Of a stretch of 14,671 nt of DNA, positions 1 to 5,449 are shown piece by piece (the stretch's first letter is position 1; each line of letters starts with the position of its first letter). Source of the stretch: an uncultured Phaeodactylibacter sp. (GTDB taxonomy: Bacteria > Bacteroidota > Bacteroidia > Chitinophagales > Saprospiraceae); assembly GCA_913062745.1 (NCBI GenBank), contig CAJXXJ010000028.1, positions 1 through 14,671 on the forward strand, in the 5' to 3' direction. The notes beneath the pieces were generated by a model that was given only the letters and a program-made list of their open reading frames with translations, searched no databases and had not been told where the DNA came from. A program made the position numbers and the translations under genes.

Positions 1-329
1 ATTATCGCGGGCTGCCTGCCTGGCGTGACGGCTGCCGGCCTACAGATGCCCCCGGCACGGAGCCGATGGCGTTGATTTACCCTCAGTACCCTACAAAAAT
101 ATATGTGCCGCGCGGGCTTGACGGGGAGCGCTCGCGTACGGTATTTGTGGCGGCACACCGAAATCCGGGTTCAGAAGTACACTGGCATCTCGATGGGCAG
201 TACCTGCTTAGCACACAGGATTTTCACAGCGTGGAGCTCGACCCGCCGGCCGGCCCGCATTTGCTGACGCTGGTAGATGAGGACGGCTCCCGCCTGGAAC
301 AGCGTTTTGAAATCGTTGATCAGGAATAG
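1..329 (+). CDS. pbpC: Penicillin-binding protein 1C, C-terminal end (partial)
   Basis: The frame is open from the window edge (first full codon at base 3) to TAG at 327-329, so only about 109 C-terminal residues are present. They begin YRGLPAWRDGC and continue with IYPQYPTKIYVPRGLDGE, then a WHLDGQYL stretch and a LTLVDEDG stretch. This order (Tyr/Pro-rich linker with Cys, IYP...IYVP, a short beta-rich domain with W-x-L-D-G) matches the BiPBP_C domain that ends PBP1C, the bifunctional periplasmic glycosyltransferase/transpeptidase of peptidoglycan synthesis. The catalytic domains lie outside the window, so activity cannot be judged. The ATG at 66 is internal, because the homologous sequence continues upstream of it. 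The gene runs convergently toward the leftward kinase and the hairpin array. Family recognition is from motif memory; pbpC is the likely symbol. Confidence 0.82.
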   Translation, partial: YRGLPAWRDGCRPTDAPGTEPMALIYPQYPTKIYVPRGLDGERSRTVFVAAHRNPGSEVHWHLDGQYLLSTQDFHSVELDPPAGPHLLTLVDEDGSRLEQRFEIVDQE

Positions 330-331
330 GC

Positions 332-374
332 AAAAAAAACTCCTACATCTGGGGAGGCTGTTCGGATGTAGGAG
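332..374 (-). terminator. Intrinsic terminator, unit A
   Basis: A perfect 10-bp stem CTCCTACATC/GATGTAGGAG (340-349/365-374) is followed on the - strand by eight T. It sits just past the PBP1C stop. In the + direction there is no T-run after the hairpin, so it would not be a standard terminator for PBP1C. Confidence 0.75.
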
Positions 375-460
375 CACTAACATACTATGAGAAAACTACA
401 CGCTTAAAGATAAGCCCGTTTTGCAGGGTATAGGCCGGGCAATTACGAATCGGGCTTATT
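332..460 (-). ncRNA. Candidate small RNA, unit A of the array
   Basis: Read on the - strand, this unit could form a 5' stem (9 bp, 451-459 with 410-418). A single-stranded stretch containing the complement of the shared 19-mer follows. It ends in a 10-bp hairpin (365-374 with 340-349, 15-nt loop) and eight U (332-339). A 5' stem-loop, open seed and terminator is the usual layout of a bacterial trans-acting sRNA. The 5' end is a guess from the outer stem, and no clear TAnnTTTG promoter was seen upstream on this strand. Alternative reading: on the + strand the 19-mer contains ATG-AGA-AAA-CT, opening a six-codon frame (MRKLHA). Function is unknown. Confidence 0.45.
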
Positions 461-504
461 GTGGAAGGCTATGGGGGCAGAGGAATAGGATGCGGTGTAT
501 GGGC

Positions 505-540
505 AAAAAAAAATCTACACCCGCTGTTGCCGGTGTAGAT
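505..540 (-). terminator. Intrinsic terminator, unit B
   Basis: A 9-bp stem ATCTACACC/GGTGTAGAT (513-521/532-540) has a 10-nt loop and runs into nine T on the - strand. It has no + strand T-run. Confidence 0.75.
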
Positions 541-583
541 AGAATAACATACTATGAGAAAACTGATCTCAAGATAAGCTTAT
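505..583 (-). ncRNA. Candidate small RNA, unit B of the array
   Basis: Same order as its two neighbours on the - strand: the 19-mer complement (546-564), then a 9-bp hairpin (532-540 with 513-521) running directly into nine U (505-513, the last of which overlaps the stem). Beyond the 19-mer lies ATAAGCTTAT (574-583), a self-complementary stretch at the position where unit A has its 5' stem. The true 5' end is not visible; the boundary given is the end of recognisable similarity. On the + strand the 19-mer would open a seven-codon frame (MRKLISR). Confidence 0.42.
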
Positions 584-673
584 TATATACACGCCGCTAC
601 TCAGAACTAGGTAGTGGTGCGATTCAAAAGTTTTGCGGTGGATATGGCCTAGAGAGCGGATGGTACAGGGCAT

Positions 674-702
674 AAAAAAACCTGCACCGTGTTAGGTGCA
701 GG
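674..702 (-). terminator. Intrinsic terminator, unit C; first terminator after the kinase gene
   Basis: An 8-bp stem CCTGCACC/GGTGCAGG (681-688/695-702) with a 6-nt loop is followed by seven T on the - strand. It is the nearest strong terminator downstream of the leftward histidine kinase gene, whose stop is at 829-831. Confidence 0.8.
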
Positions 703-750
703 AGGTTCAAACAAACATACTATGAGAAAACTGGGATAAAGATAATCTTA
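674..750 (-). ncRNA. Candidate small RNA, unit C of the array (or 3' end of the kinase transcript)
   Basis: On the - strand this unit has the 19-mer complement (714-732), then an 8-bp GC-rich hairpin (695-702 with 681-688, 6-nt loop) and seven U (674-680). AAGATAATCTT (739-749) is a short inverted repeat beside the 19-mer. This unit is the first hairpin met by transcription leaving the kinase gene, about 130-150 nt after its stop, so it could simply be that gene's terminator. Recurrence of the same 19-mer in two more units argues that it is also part of a family. On the + strand the 19-mer would open a five-codon frame (MRKLG). Confidence 0.42.
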
Positions 751-828
751 TGCTGCGGGATAATCAGGCGGAAATGCGGAGGCGGTCGATTTGGGATAGG
801 AAGCGGTTAGCGGGGCTTATCTAACGGG

Positions 829-2751
829 TTACTTGAGCTTGGTTTCCATGATTGGAATCTTGATTTCCACACGGGTGCCGCAGGCCTGCCCGGCTTCATC
901 CTTCAGGTCGATGGTGTGCACAAATATTTCTTCTTCCTTGGAGTGGTGCAGGATTTTCAGGCGCTTTTCGGTGATGCTCGTGCCTTTGGATCGGTGATTG
1001 GCGAATTGCGGGTCCCGGACCTGACGTTCCCGGGCTTTTTGGCGCCCGACGCCGTTGTCCTCTACCACACAAAGGATGGTGTCTTCATCGTACAGAAAGA
1101 AGAATACCTTTACAAGGCCGCTGTGTTTGCCCCGCAGCCCGTGCTCGATGGCATTTTCCACGTAAGGCTGTACGATCATCGTGGGCACTCCGAGAATGTC
1201 TTCCTCGATCTCTTCGTCGATGACAATTTCGTACTGCAGTTTGTCCTCGAAGCGCAGTTTTTCATTGATAAAGAGGTACTCCTCCAGGAATTCGATCTCC
1301 TTTTCGAGGCTGATGATTTCCATATCGGAATAATCGAGGCTGCGGCGCATCAACTGTGCGAACTTGGCGAGGTACTTGGCAGCGTAGGTCACCTCATTGG
1401 AGGTGATGTAATTTTGGATGGAGTTGAGCGCATTGTACATGAAGTGGGGGTTCATCTGCGCCCGTAGGGCTTTGAGCTGCAGCCGGGTAGCCTGCAGGCG
1501 GAGCAGCTCGGTTTCCTGCTGTTTTTTCTCGGCCTCGTATTTAGCCTCCACCTCGCGCTGTTTTCTTTTGTCCACCTGCTCGTTGTAGCGCTCGCTGTAT
1601 TCATTGTGCAGGCAGCGGTAGCGGTAGGCTTGCTCGAAGTTGGCCTCTTCTGCATAGAGGCTTGCTAATTCCTTGCATACTCCGGCGAGCTGTTTGTTAT
1701 CCTGCAGGAGTTCTGCGTAGTGCAGGGCCTTCTTCAGGTGCTCGTGGGCAAGCGCTGTCTGTTTGCGGGCGCGGAATATCTGCCCCCGCCAGGTGGCGAT
1801 GATGGATAAGTTGTAGTTGTCCTGCTCGTTGCCGTCTTTAAACAGCGGCTCCGCCCGGTCGAAGAGCTTGAGTGCCTCGTCGTGGTCTTCTTTTTCCAGG
1901 TAGCAGAAGCCTAAATTGGCGTAGGCGCTGGCACGGGCAAACTCGCTTGTATCGTCGGCCACCTCGATGGCCCGTTGGTAGTAAGCAACTGCATCTTCGC
2001 TTTCGTTCAGGGCAGCGTAGCCATTCCCTACGTTGAGGTAGTGCCAGGATAAGCGGGTGCGGATGCCCATCGTCTCGCACATATCTACTACTTTCTGGTA
2101 GGCCAGCACGCTTTTTTCCCGGTCATCGTTGTGCTCATAGACTTTGCCCAGGCCGGAATGGATAAGGGTGAGGAAGTAGTAATCTTTCAGCGTAAGCGGC
2201 GTATCGAGCGTGGCAATCGTCTTGTCCGCCTCCAGCAGCAGCTCCATAGCGCCGGAGTAATTGGAGTAAAGGAGGTTGAGGTAGCCCTCGCGGCAGGTGA
2301 TGCGCGCCCTGAGCCGGTTGTCCGGAAAGCTTTTGAGGAGTTTGTCGGCTGCTTCCAGGTACTGCAGGGCATCGTCGAGCTGCTCGAGATTCATGCAGGT
2401 ACCTGCAAAGTCGATGTAGGTTTCTGCCTGCTGATTGGCGGTGCCGCGCTCCTCCAGGATATTGATTGCCTCGCGAAAGTGGTAGTTCGCCCGGTCGTAG
2501 CGGTACAGCTGATTCTCGATCGTAGCGTTGTAGAGGTGAAAATTGAGCTGCAGGTCAGGGTTGTCGATCTGCTCTAAAATGAGGAAAAACTCCTGCAGCA
2601 GTTCCTGTGCGCGCTGCAGGTTGGTGAAGGCATAGTCAGCTGCAAGCTTATCAATGAGGATAAGCCGTTGATGGGGCTCCTGCTGATGCTGAAGTTTGTA
2701 TTCCAGCTCAGCAAGGCTCACCGTTTGCGGTACGCTGACTCCCAGGAACAT
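829..2751 (-). CDS. TPR-repeat sensor histidine kinase, LytS/His_kinase (PF06580) type, cytoplasmic
   Basis: A 640-residue protein. Residues ~15-390 are helical pairs with TPR-like spacing (for example YLEAADKLL, AYQKVVDMCE, YYQRAIEVA, LKLFDRAEPLF). A charged coiled-coil linker follows at ~385-432. The His_kinase domain opens with QMNPHFMYNALNSIQNYI, placing the phospho-accepting His at 436. The HATPase part shows the N-box VENAIEHGL (N533) and G1 box VEDNGVG (565-569). I see no signal peptide or membrane helix, so it should sense something inside the cell through its TPR superhelix and phosphorylate a LytTR regulator. The obvious partner is the regulator at 3274-4029, upstream on the same strand. 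A peptide gene with its own terminator lies between them, so the kinase probably has its own promoter, which I could not identify. The ATG at 2749-2751 is the first start in frame. TPR kinases of this build are common in Bacteroidota; the ligand is unknown. Confidence 0.92.
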   Translation of the reverse strand: MFLGVSVPQTVSLAELEYKLQHQQEPHQRLILIDKLAADYAFTNLQRAQELLQEFFLILEQIDNPDLQLNFHLYNATIENQLYRYDRANYHFREAINILEERGTANQQAETYIDFAGTCMNLEQLDDALQYLEAADKLLKSFPDNRLRARITCREGYLNLLYSNYSGAMELLLEADKTIATLDTPLTLKDYYFLTLIHSGLGKVYEHNDDREKSVLAYQKVVDMCETMGIRTRLSWHYLNVGNGYAALNESEDAVAYYQRAIEVADDTSEFARASAYANLGFCYLEKEDHDEALKLFDRAEPLFKDGNEQDNYNLSIIATWRGQIFRARKQTALAHEHLKKALHYAELLQDNKQLAGVCKELASLYAEEANFEQAYRYRCLHNEYSERYNEQVDKRKQREVEAKYEAEKKQQETELLRLQATRLQLKALRAQMNPHFMYNALNSIQNYITSNEVTYAAKYLAKFAQLMRRSLDYSDMEIISLEKEIEFLEEYLFINEKLRFEDKLQYEIVIDEEIEEDILGVPTMIVQPYVENAIEHGLRGKHSGLVKVFFFLYDEDTILCVVEDNGVGRQKARERQVRDPQFANHRSKGTSITEKRLKILHHSKEEEIFVHTIDLKDEAGQACGTRVEIKIPIMETKLK

Positions 2752-2767
2752 AGATTTGTATTATATC

Positions 2768-2800
2768 AAAAAGGGCTATATCTGTAAACACAATATAGCC
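2768..2800 (-). terminator. Intrinsic terminator behind the small peptide gene
   Basis: An 8-bp stem GGCTATAT/ATATAGCC (2774-2781/2793-2800) with an 11-nt loop is followed on the - strand by C and five T (2768-2772). It begins 30 nt after the stop of the 46-codon peptide gene and ends 16 nt before the kinase ATG. The peptide message therefore probably ends here, and only readthrough would reach the kinase. Confidence 0.65.
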
Positions 2801-2830
2801 GGCTTCCAGGTGGAGGAAAAAAGGGAAAGG

Positions 2831-2971
2831 CTACTGTGGCAGGATGCCGCCGCAGCCGTTATTCCACTTTTTGTTTTTCTTTTTACCCCCGACGACTTTT
2901 TTCATGTCCTCCTTCTTGATCGGCTTAATTTTCTTCTTGAGCTCGTCGAGGTTTTTTTTAGATTTTCCCAT
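2831..2971 (-). CDS. Small Lys-rich peptide with a double-glycine leader-like motif (candidate exported or signalling peptide)
   Basis: A 46-codon frame, ATG at 2969-2971 and TAG at 2831-2833. Residues 1-29 resemble a double-glycine leader: a Lys-rich amphipathic helix with L8, L11, I15 and I18, then KKEDMKKVVGG ending at G28-G29. Leaders ending in x-E-M-K-x-I/V-x-GG are known on Bacteroidota peptide precursors and are cut after GG by C39-type peptidase transporters. Cleavage here would leave KKKNKKWNNGCGGILPQ: 17 residues, strongly basic, with one Cys (C40) and one Trp. No C39 transporter or modifying enzyme is in the window. The gene has its own terminator (2768-2800), a long upstream region with a dyad, and lies between a LytTR regulator and its likely kinase. 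That it is a real gene is well supported. Secretion and signalling are inference. It could instead be a small basic nucleic-acid-binding protein. Confidence 0.68.
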   Translation of the reverse strand: MGKSKKNLDELKKKIKPIKKEDMKKVVGGKKKNKKWNNGCGGILPQ

Positions 2972-3027
2972 AGTAGTGTGTTTTTAGGATGCGGGGCTGA
3001 ACAGCCAATGCACCGCAGTCCGCCCGG

Positions 3028-3035
3028 TAAAAGTA
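3028..3035 (-). promoter_or_regulatory. Possible -7 box of the small peptide gene
   Basis: On the - strand this reads TACTTTTA, one base off the Bacteroidota -7 consensus TAnnTTTG. It lies 56 nt upstream of the peptide ATG. No good -33 TTTG was found; TTAG about 19 nt further upstream is the nearest. The assignment is tentative. Confidence 0.3.
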
Positions 3036-3057
3036 AAAAAAATATTGCAACACGCTA

Positions 3058-3099
3058 ATGCAAGGGCTTGCCCAAGCATACATATTTATTACAAGCATA
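3058..3099. promoter_or_regulatory. 22-bp dyad and overlapping CAAGCATA direct repeat upstream of the peptide gene
   Basis: Bases 3058-3079 form a perfect interrupted dyad: ATGC-AA-GGGC-TT-GCCC-AA-GCAT. CAAGCATA occurs at 3073-3080 and again at 3092-3099, two helical turns apart (19 bp), and the diverged CAAAGCGT follows at 3103-3110. The 2-nt centre makes the dyad a better DNA operator than an RNA hairpin. It would lie just upstream of the tentative -7 box. LytTR proteins usually bind direct repeats about two turns apart, so the CAAGCATA pair is a candidate site, but it does not match the LytTR consensus I know. Confidence 0.4.
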
Positions 3100-3187
3100 A
3101 AACAAAGCGTTATACTTGCTTTACAGCCAGCTGGCAATGATTAAATTTAGTCGATGTGTGTTTGAGCCAACAAAATGGAAGCACTAC

Positions 3188-3227
3188 AACACTACAGCGG
3201 CTAGCCTGGCTAAGCTGTAAAAGTGTT
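3188..3227. other. Imperfect stem-loop downstream of the response regulator gene
   Basis: AACACT (3188-3193) pairs with AGTGTT (3222-3227) and ACAGC (3194-3198) with GCTGT (3214-3218), with a 3-nt bulge on one side and a 15-nt apical segment. It lies about 47 nt past the stop of the leftward LytTR regulator. There is no clean T-run after it, so it may be a 3' end-stabilising stem or a weak terminator. The rest of 2972-3273 shows no gene. Confidence 0.35.
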
Positions 3228-3273
3228 GCCCAGGGGGTTTGTTTTGCTAACGATCTTACAGAGGGGGGAAGGG

Positions 3274-4029
3274 TTACAAGTCCTCTTGCAGTCGTTTCAT
3301 CTGTTCCATGAATGCCGGTCTCCGGCGACGGGACACCTCTATTTGGATGTCATCGTCCATAACGAGGTAACCACCATCCCCTTTTACGAATTTTCGCATA
3401 TAGTTCAGGTTGATCACGTGCCGTTTGTGGACGCGGTAGAAATTGAAGGGCACGAGCATATCCTCATAAGATTTGATGGTCTTAGAGGCGGTGATGCGCT
3501 CTCCGCTTTTAAGGAAGATATGAGTATAGTTGTCTTCTGCTTCAAAACGCACGATGTCGCGTATGTTTACGAAGTAGATTCCGTCCAGTGCGGAAATACT
3601 CATCTTAGTGAAGGCATTTGGATTGTGGTAGTAGCTATTGAAAATATCGAGCCGCCGGTCGGACTCTGCTTCGCGCCGGTTTTGTATCCGGGTTACGGCT
3701 TCTTTGAGCACGTCCGGGTCGATCGGCTTCAGGATATAGCCAATAGAGCTGTATTCGCACGCTTTTATGGCGTATTCTTCGTAAGCGGTCACGAAGATGA
3801 TTTCAAATTCGATGGGCCGTACCTTGTTGAGCATTTGGAAGACGAGCCCGTCCGGCAAGCTGATATCCAAAAAAGCTACGTCCGGTTTGTGGGCCTGCAA
3901 CAGTTCCACACCATCTTCTACGGTTCCTGCTTCGCCCATGATTTTTACCTCCGGGCAGTACTTGGCCAGCAGGTTCTTCAGGTTATTCAGGCTTTTTACT
4001 TCGTCTTCGATAATTACGGCTCTAATCAC
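3274..4029 (-). CDS. LytTR-family response regulator
   Basis: A 251-residue protein. The receiver domain (~1-120) has the acidic pair E8-D9, the phospho-acceptor D55 in VAFLDISLPDG, T81 and the switch Lys K101 in ILKPI. A LytTR DNA-binding domain follows at ~150-248, with FEAEDNYTHIFLKSGERI and FYRVHKRHVINLNYM as the typical strand and helix signatures. It should be phosphorylated by a LytS-type kinase and bind direct-repeat sites in promoters. The TPR kinase at 829-2751 on the same strand is the likely partner, with the small peptide gene in between. The start is GTG at 4027-4029: MIRAVIIEDE is the expected beginning of the receiver fold, and there is no ATG nearby. A near-consensus -7 box (TA-AAAC-TTTG, one base too long) ends 5 nt before the GTG, so a leaderless or very short-leader message is possible. 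Confidence 0.94.
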   Translation of the reverse strand: MIRAVIIEDEVKSLNNLKNLLAKYCPEVKIMGEAGTVEDGVELLQAHKPDVAFLDISLPDGLVFQMLNKVRPIEFEIIFVTAYEEYAIKACEYSSIGYILKPIDPDVLKEAVTRIQNRREAESDRRLDIFNSYYHNPNAFTKMSISALDGIYFVNIRDIVRFEAEDNYTHIFLKSGERITASKTIKSYEDMLVPFNFYRVHKRHVINLNYMRKFVKGDGGYLVMDDDIQIEVSRRRRPAFMEQMKRLQEDL

Positions 4030-4566
4030 GGTGTCAAAGTTTTATCCGTTTCCAATAGCGGTTGAAGCGGCAGTAGCGCAACAATTGCGGCTTAGGTGAT
4101 CATACACTATGCAATTTAGCGCAAGCTGAGTGGATATTTCAGTTTCAGGCTGAATTTCTCTGCTTCAACTACAATTTATTCCGTACACCAACGGGTAGTG
4201 CACAGGCGCATTGTGCTATTTGCTCATTTAGGCAATCGGTATTGAAAGCGGCGGCATAGGTTGTGCTCGAAGTTGGTCGGCCGCAAGCAGGCGTGTGATA
4301 GCAGCTCAAAATTTACTGTAGTGCCCCTTTTTACGCCTTTCCGGGTAGAAAGGTTACACGCCTGCCTGAGTTTTTTGAAGTTGGTTGGCCGATTGCCTGT
4401 ACAAATATAGATTAAAGTTAAGACAATATGGAAAATAATTTAAGGTGTTTTGCCCCGGGCGTACAATGAAGAAGGAACAAAGTGCCGCTCCGCTTCGGAA
4501 ATCCGGGCTGTAGCCCAAAAAAAACTTACGAATACCGTATCTTCCCCATCCTTGCACAATGATACT
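4030..4566. other. 537-bp divergent intergenic region with a possible structured element
   Basis: This lies between the leftward regulator and the rightward channel. No gene is convincing. At 4269-4391 there is some order. GAAGTTGGTCGGCCG (4269-4283) recurs with one mismatch at 4377-4391. Inside these copies GCAGGCGTGT (4287-4296) can pair perfectly with ACACGCCTGC (4356-4365), enclosing a small hairpin CCTTTC/GAAAGG (4336-4341/4348-4353), and six T follow at 4371-4376. On the + strand this could be a structured RNA closed by a long stem and ending in a U-run. No matching promoter was found. A short hairpin GGGCT-GT-AGCCC at 4507-4518 runs into eight A, so it would be a weak terminator only on the - strand. 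Confidence 0.35.
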
Positions 4567-5400
4567 ATGGCACCAACGGAGGACAAAAATGACCTGAGAG
4601 AAAAACTGCACGAAATTATTTTCGAGGCCGATACGCCTGCCGGAAAGTTTTTTGACCTTATGCTGCTGGTCTTTATTGCAGGCAGTGTACTGGTAGTCAT
4701 GCTGGAAAGCGTGGAGCCCTGGCAGGAACGGTATGCCGGGCTTTTTACGACTTTGGAATGGTTCTTCACGGTTTTTTTCACCATTGAATACCTGTTGCGG
4801 CTGTACTGCGTGTACCGCCCCTGGAAATATGCGACCAGCTTTTTCGGGATCGTGGATCTTCTTGCCGTGCTTCCTTCCTACATGGCCCTATTTCTGCCTA
4901 CTGCACAGTATTTCCTGATTATCCGGGCGTTTCGGCTCATCCGGATATTCCGTATCCTGAAGATGGCCCATTTTATCAATGAGGGGGATATTATTATCCG
5001 GGCGTTGCGGGCGAGCCGGGCTAAGATTACCGTTTTCCTCACCTTTGTCAGTTTGCTGGTGATCATTATCGGAGCAGTTATGTACCTGGTGGAAGGTGGG
5101 GCCAACGAACGCTTCTCCAGCATACCCCGCAGCATGTACTGGGCTATTGTGACCCTCACCACTGTCGGGTACGGGGATATCACGCCGCAGACGGAGCTCG
5201 GGCAGTTTATCTCGGCAGTGGTCATGATAATGGGCTACGCCATCATCGCCGTCCCGACCGGCATCGTGTCAGCGGAGTTTGTAAGTGGGTACAACAAGGC
5301 CAAGACGAGTACGCAGGCCTGCCGTTTCTGCGGGCAGGAAGGGCATGATTATGATGCAGTGTTTTGCAAATACTGCGGGGAGCCCCTCCATCCGGACTAA
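4567..5400 (+). CDS. Voltage-gated potassium channel with C-terminal zinc ribbon
   Basis: Taken from the ATG at 4567, the protein is 277 residues. S1-S3 cover ~28-110. The S4 voltage sensor is R120-AFRLIRIFRIL-K132, with a positive charge at every third position. S5 lies at ~155-175, then the pore helix and the K+ selectivity filter TVGYGD (199-204), with S6 at ~211-240. The order is that of a six-helix Kv-type subunit, which works as an inner-membrane tetramer. After S6 comes a zinc-ribbon-like tail with two Cys pairs, C252/C255 and C267/C270. An in-frame ATG at 4450 would add 39 residues of low-complexity, non-conserved sequence. The 4567 start gives the normal short N-terminus and has an ATACT-ATG context like other starts here. 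The gene stands alone and is convergent with the stress-protein gene, 49 bp away. Confidence 0.92.
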   Translation: MAPTEDKNDLREKLHEIIFEADTPAGKFFDLMLLVFIAGSVLVVMLESVEPWQERYAGLFTTLEWFFTVFFTIEYLLRLYCVYRPWKYATSFFGIVDLLAVLPSYMALFLPTAQYFLIIRAFRLIRIFRILKMAHFINEGDIIIRALRASRAKITVFLTFVSLLVIIIGAVMYLVEGGANERFSSIPRSMYWAIVTLTTVGYGDITPQTELGQFISAVVMIMGYAIIAVPTGIVSAEFVSGYNKAKTSTQACRFCGQEGHDYDAVFCKYCGEPLHPD

Positions 5401-5449
5401 AGCAGGCCCTTGGTGAACAGGCTCCGAAGGCTTCCCCGCAGGACGGATA

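Larger units (their letters stand above)
330..828. repeat. Three tandem diverged units, period 167-168 bp, in a 500-bp gene-free stretch
   Basis: The stretch between the PBP1C stop and the kinase stop carries no convincing gene. The 19-base block AACATACTATGAGAAAACT occurs exactly three times, at 379-397, 546-564 and 714-732. Each copy is preceded by an A-run and a perfect hairpin (stems 340-349/365-374, 513-521/532-540 and 681-688/695-702). Each is followed by AAGATAA at 407, 571 and 739. The bases between these islands are not recognisably conserved, so only the hairpin, the 19-mer and the AAGATAA tag have been kept. Read on the - strand, each unit is AAGATAA complement, 19-mer complement, hairpin, U-run: the layout of a small RNA ending in an intrinsic terminator. 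Confidence 0.85.

Noticed and set aside
421..675. An open + strand frame of 84 codons across the array
   Set aside because: It runs through two hairpins and two copies of the 19-mer, has no recognisable composition or domain, and ends in the A-run of unit C. It is most likely chance.
379..732. CRISPR array
   Set aside because: The exact repeat is only 19 bases, the spacing is ~148 bases, there are three copies with separate diverging hairpins, and no cas genes are present.
2696..3058. + strand open frame of 120 codons over the small peptide gene
   Set aside because: It crosses the peptide gene's terminator and the kinase start and looks like low-complexity antisense sequence. The - strand frame has the better start context, leader pattern and terminator.
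3223..4065. 280-codon + strand open frame opposite the response regulator
   Set aside because: Antisense to a receiver plus LytTR protein whose catalytic residues are all present. The + strand translation is unrecognisable.
4450..4566. Longer N-terminus for the K+ channel starting at 4450
   Set aside because: The extra 39 residues are not channel-like and include a stretch with a small RNA-type hairpin and an A-run. The 4567 ATG gives the usual length.
4354..4611. - strand open frame upstream of the channel
   Set aside because: It overlaps the channel start and the putative structured region, has no family resemblance, and starts inside the channel's N-terminal codons.
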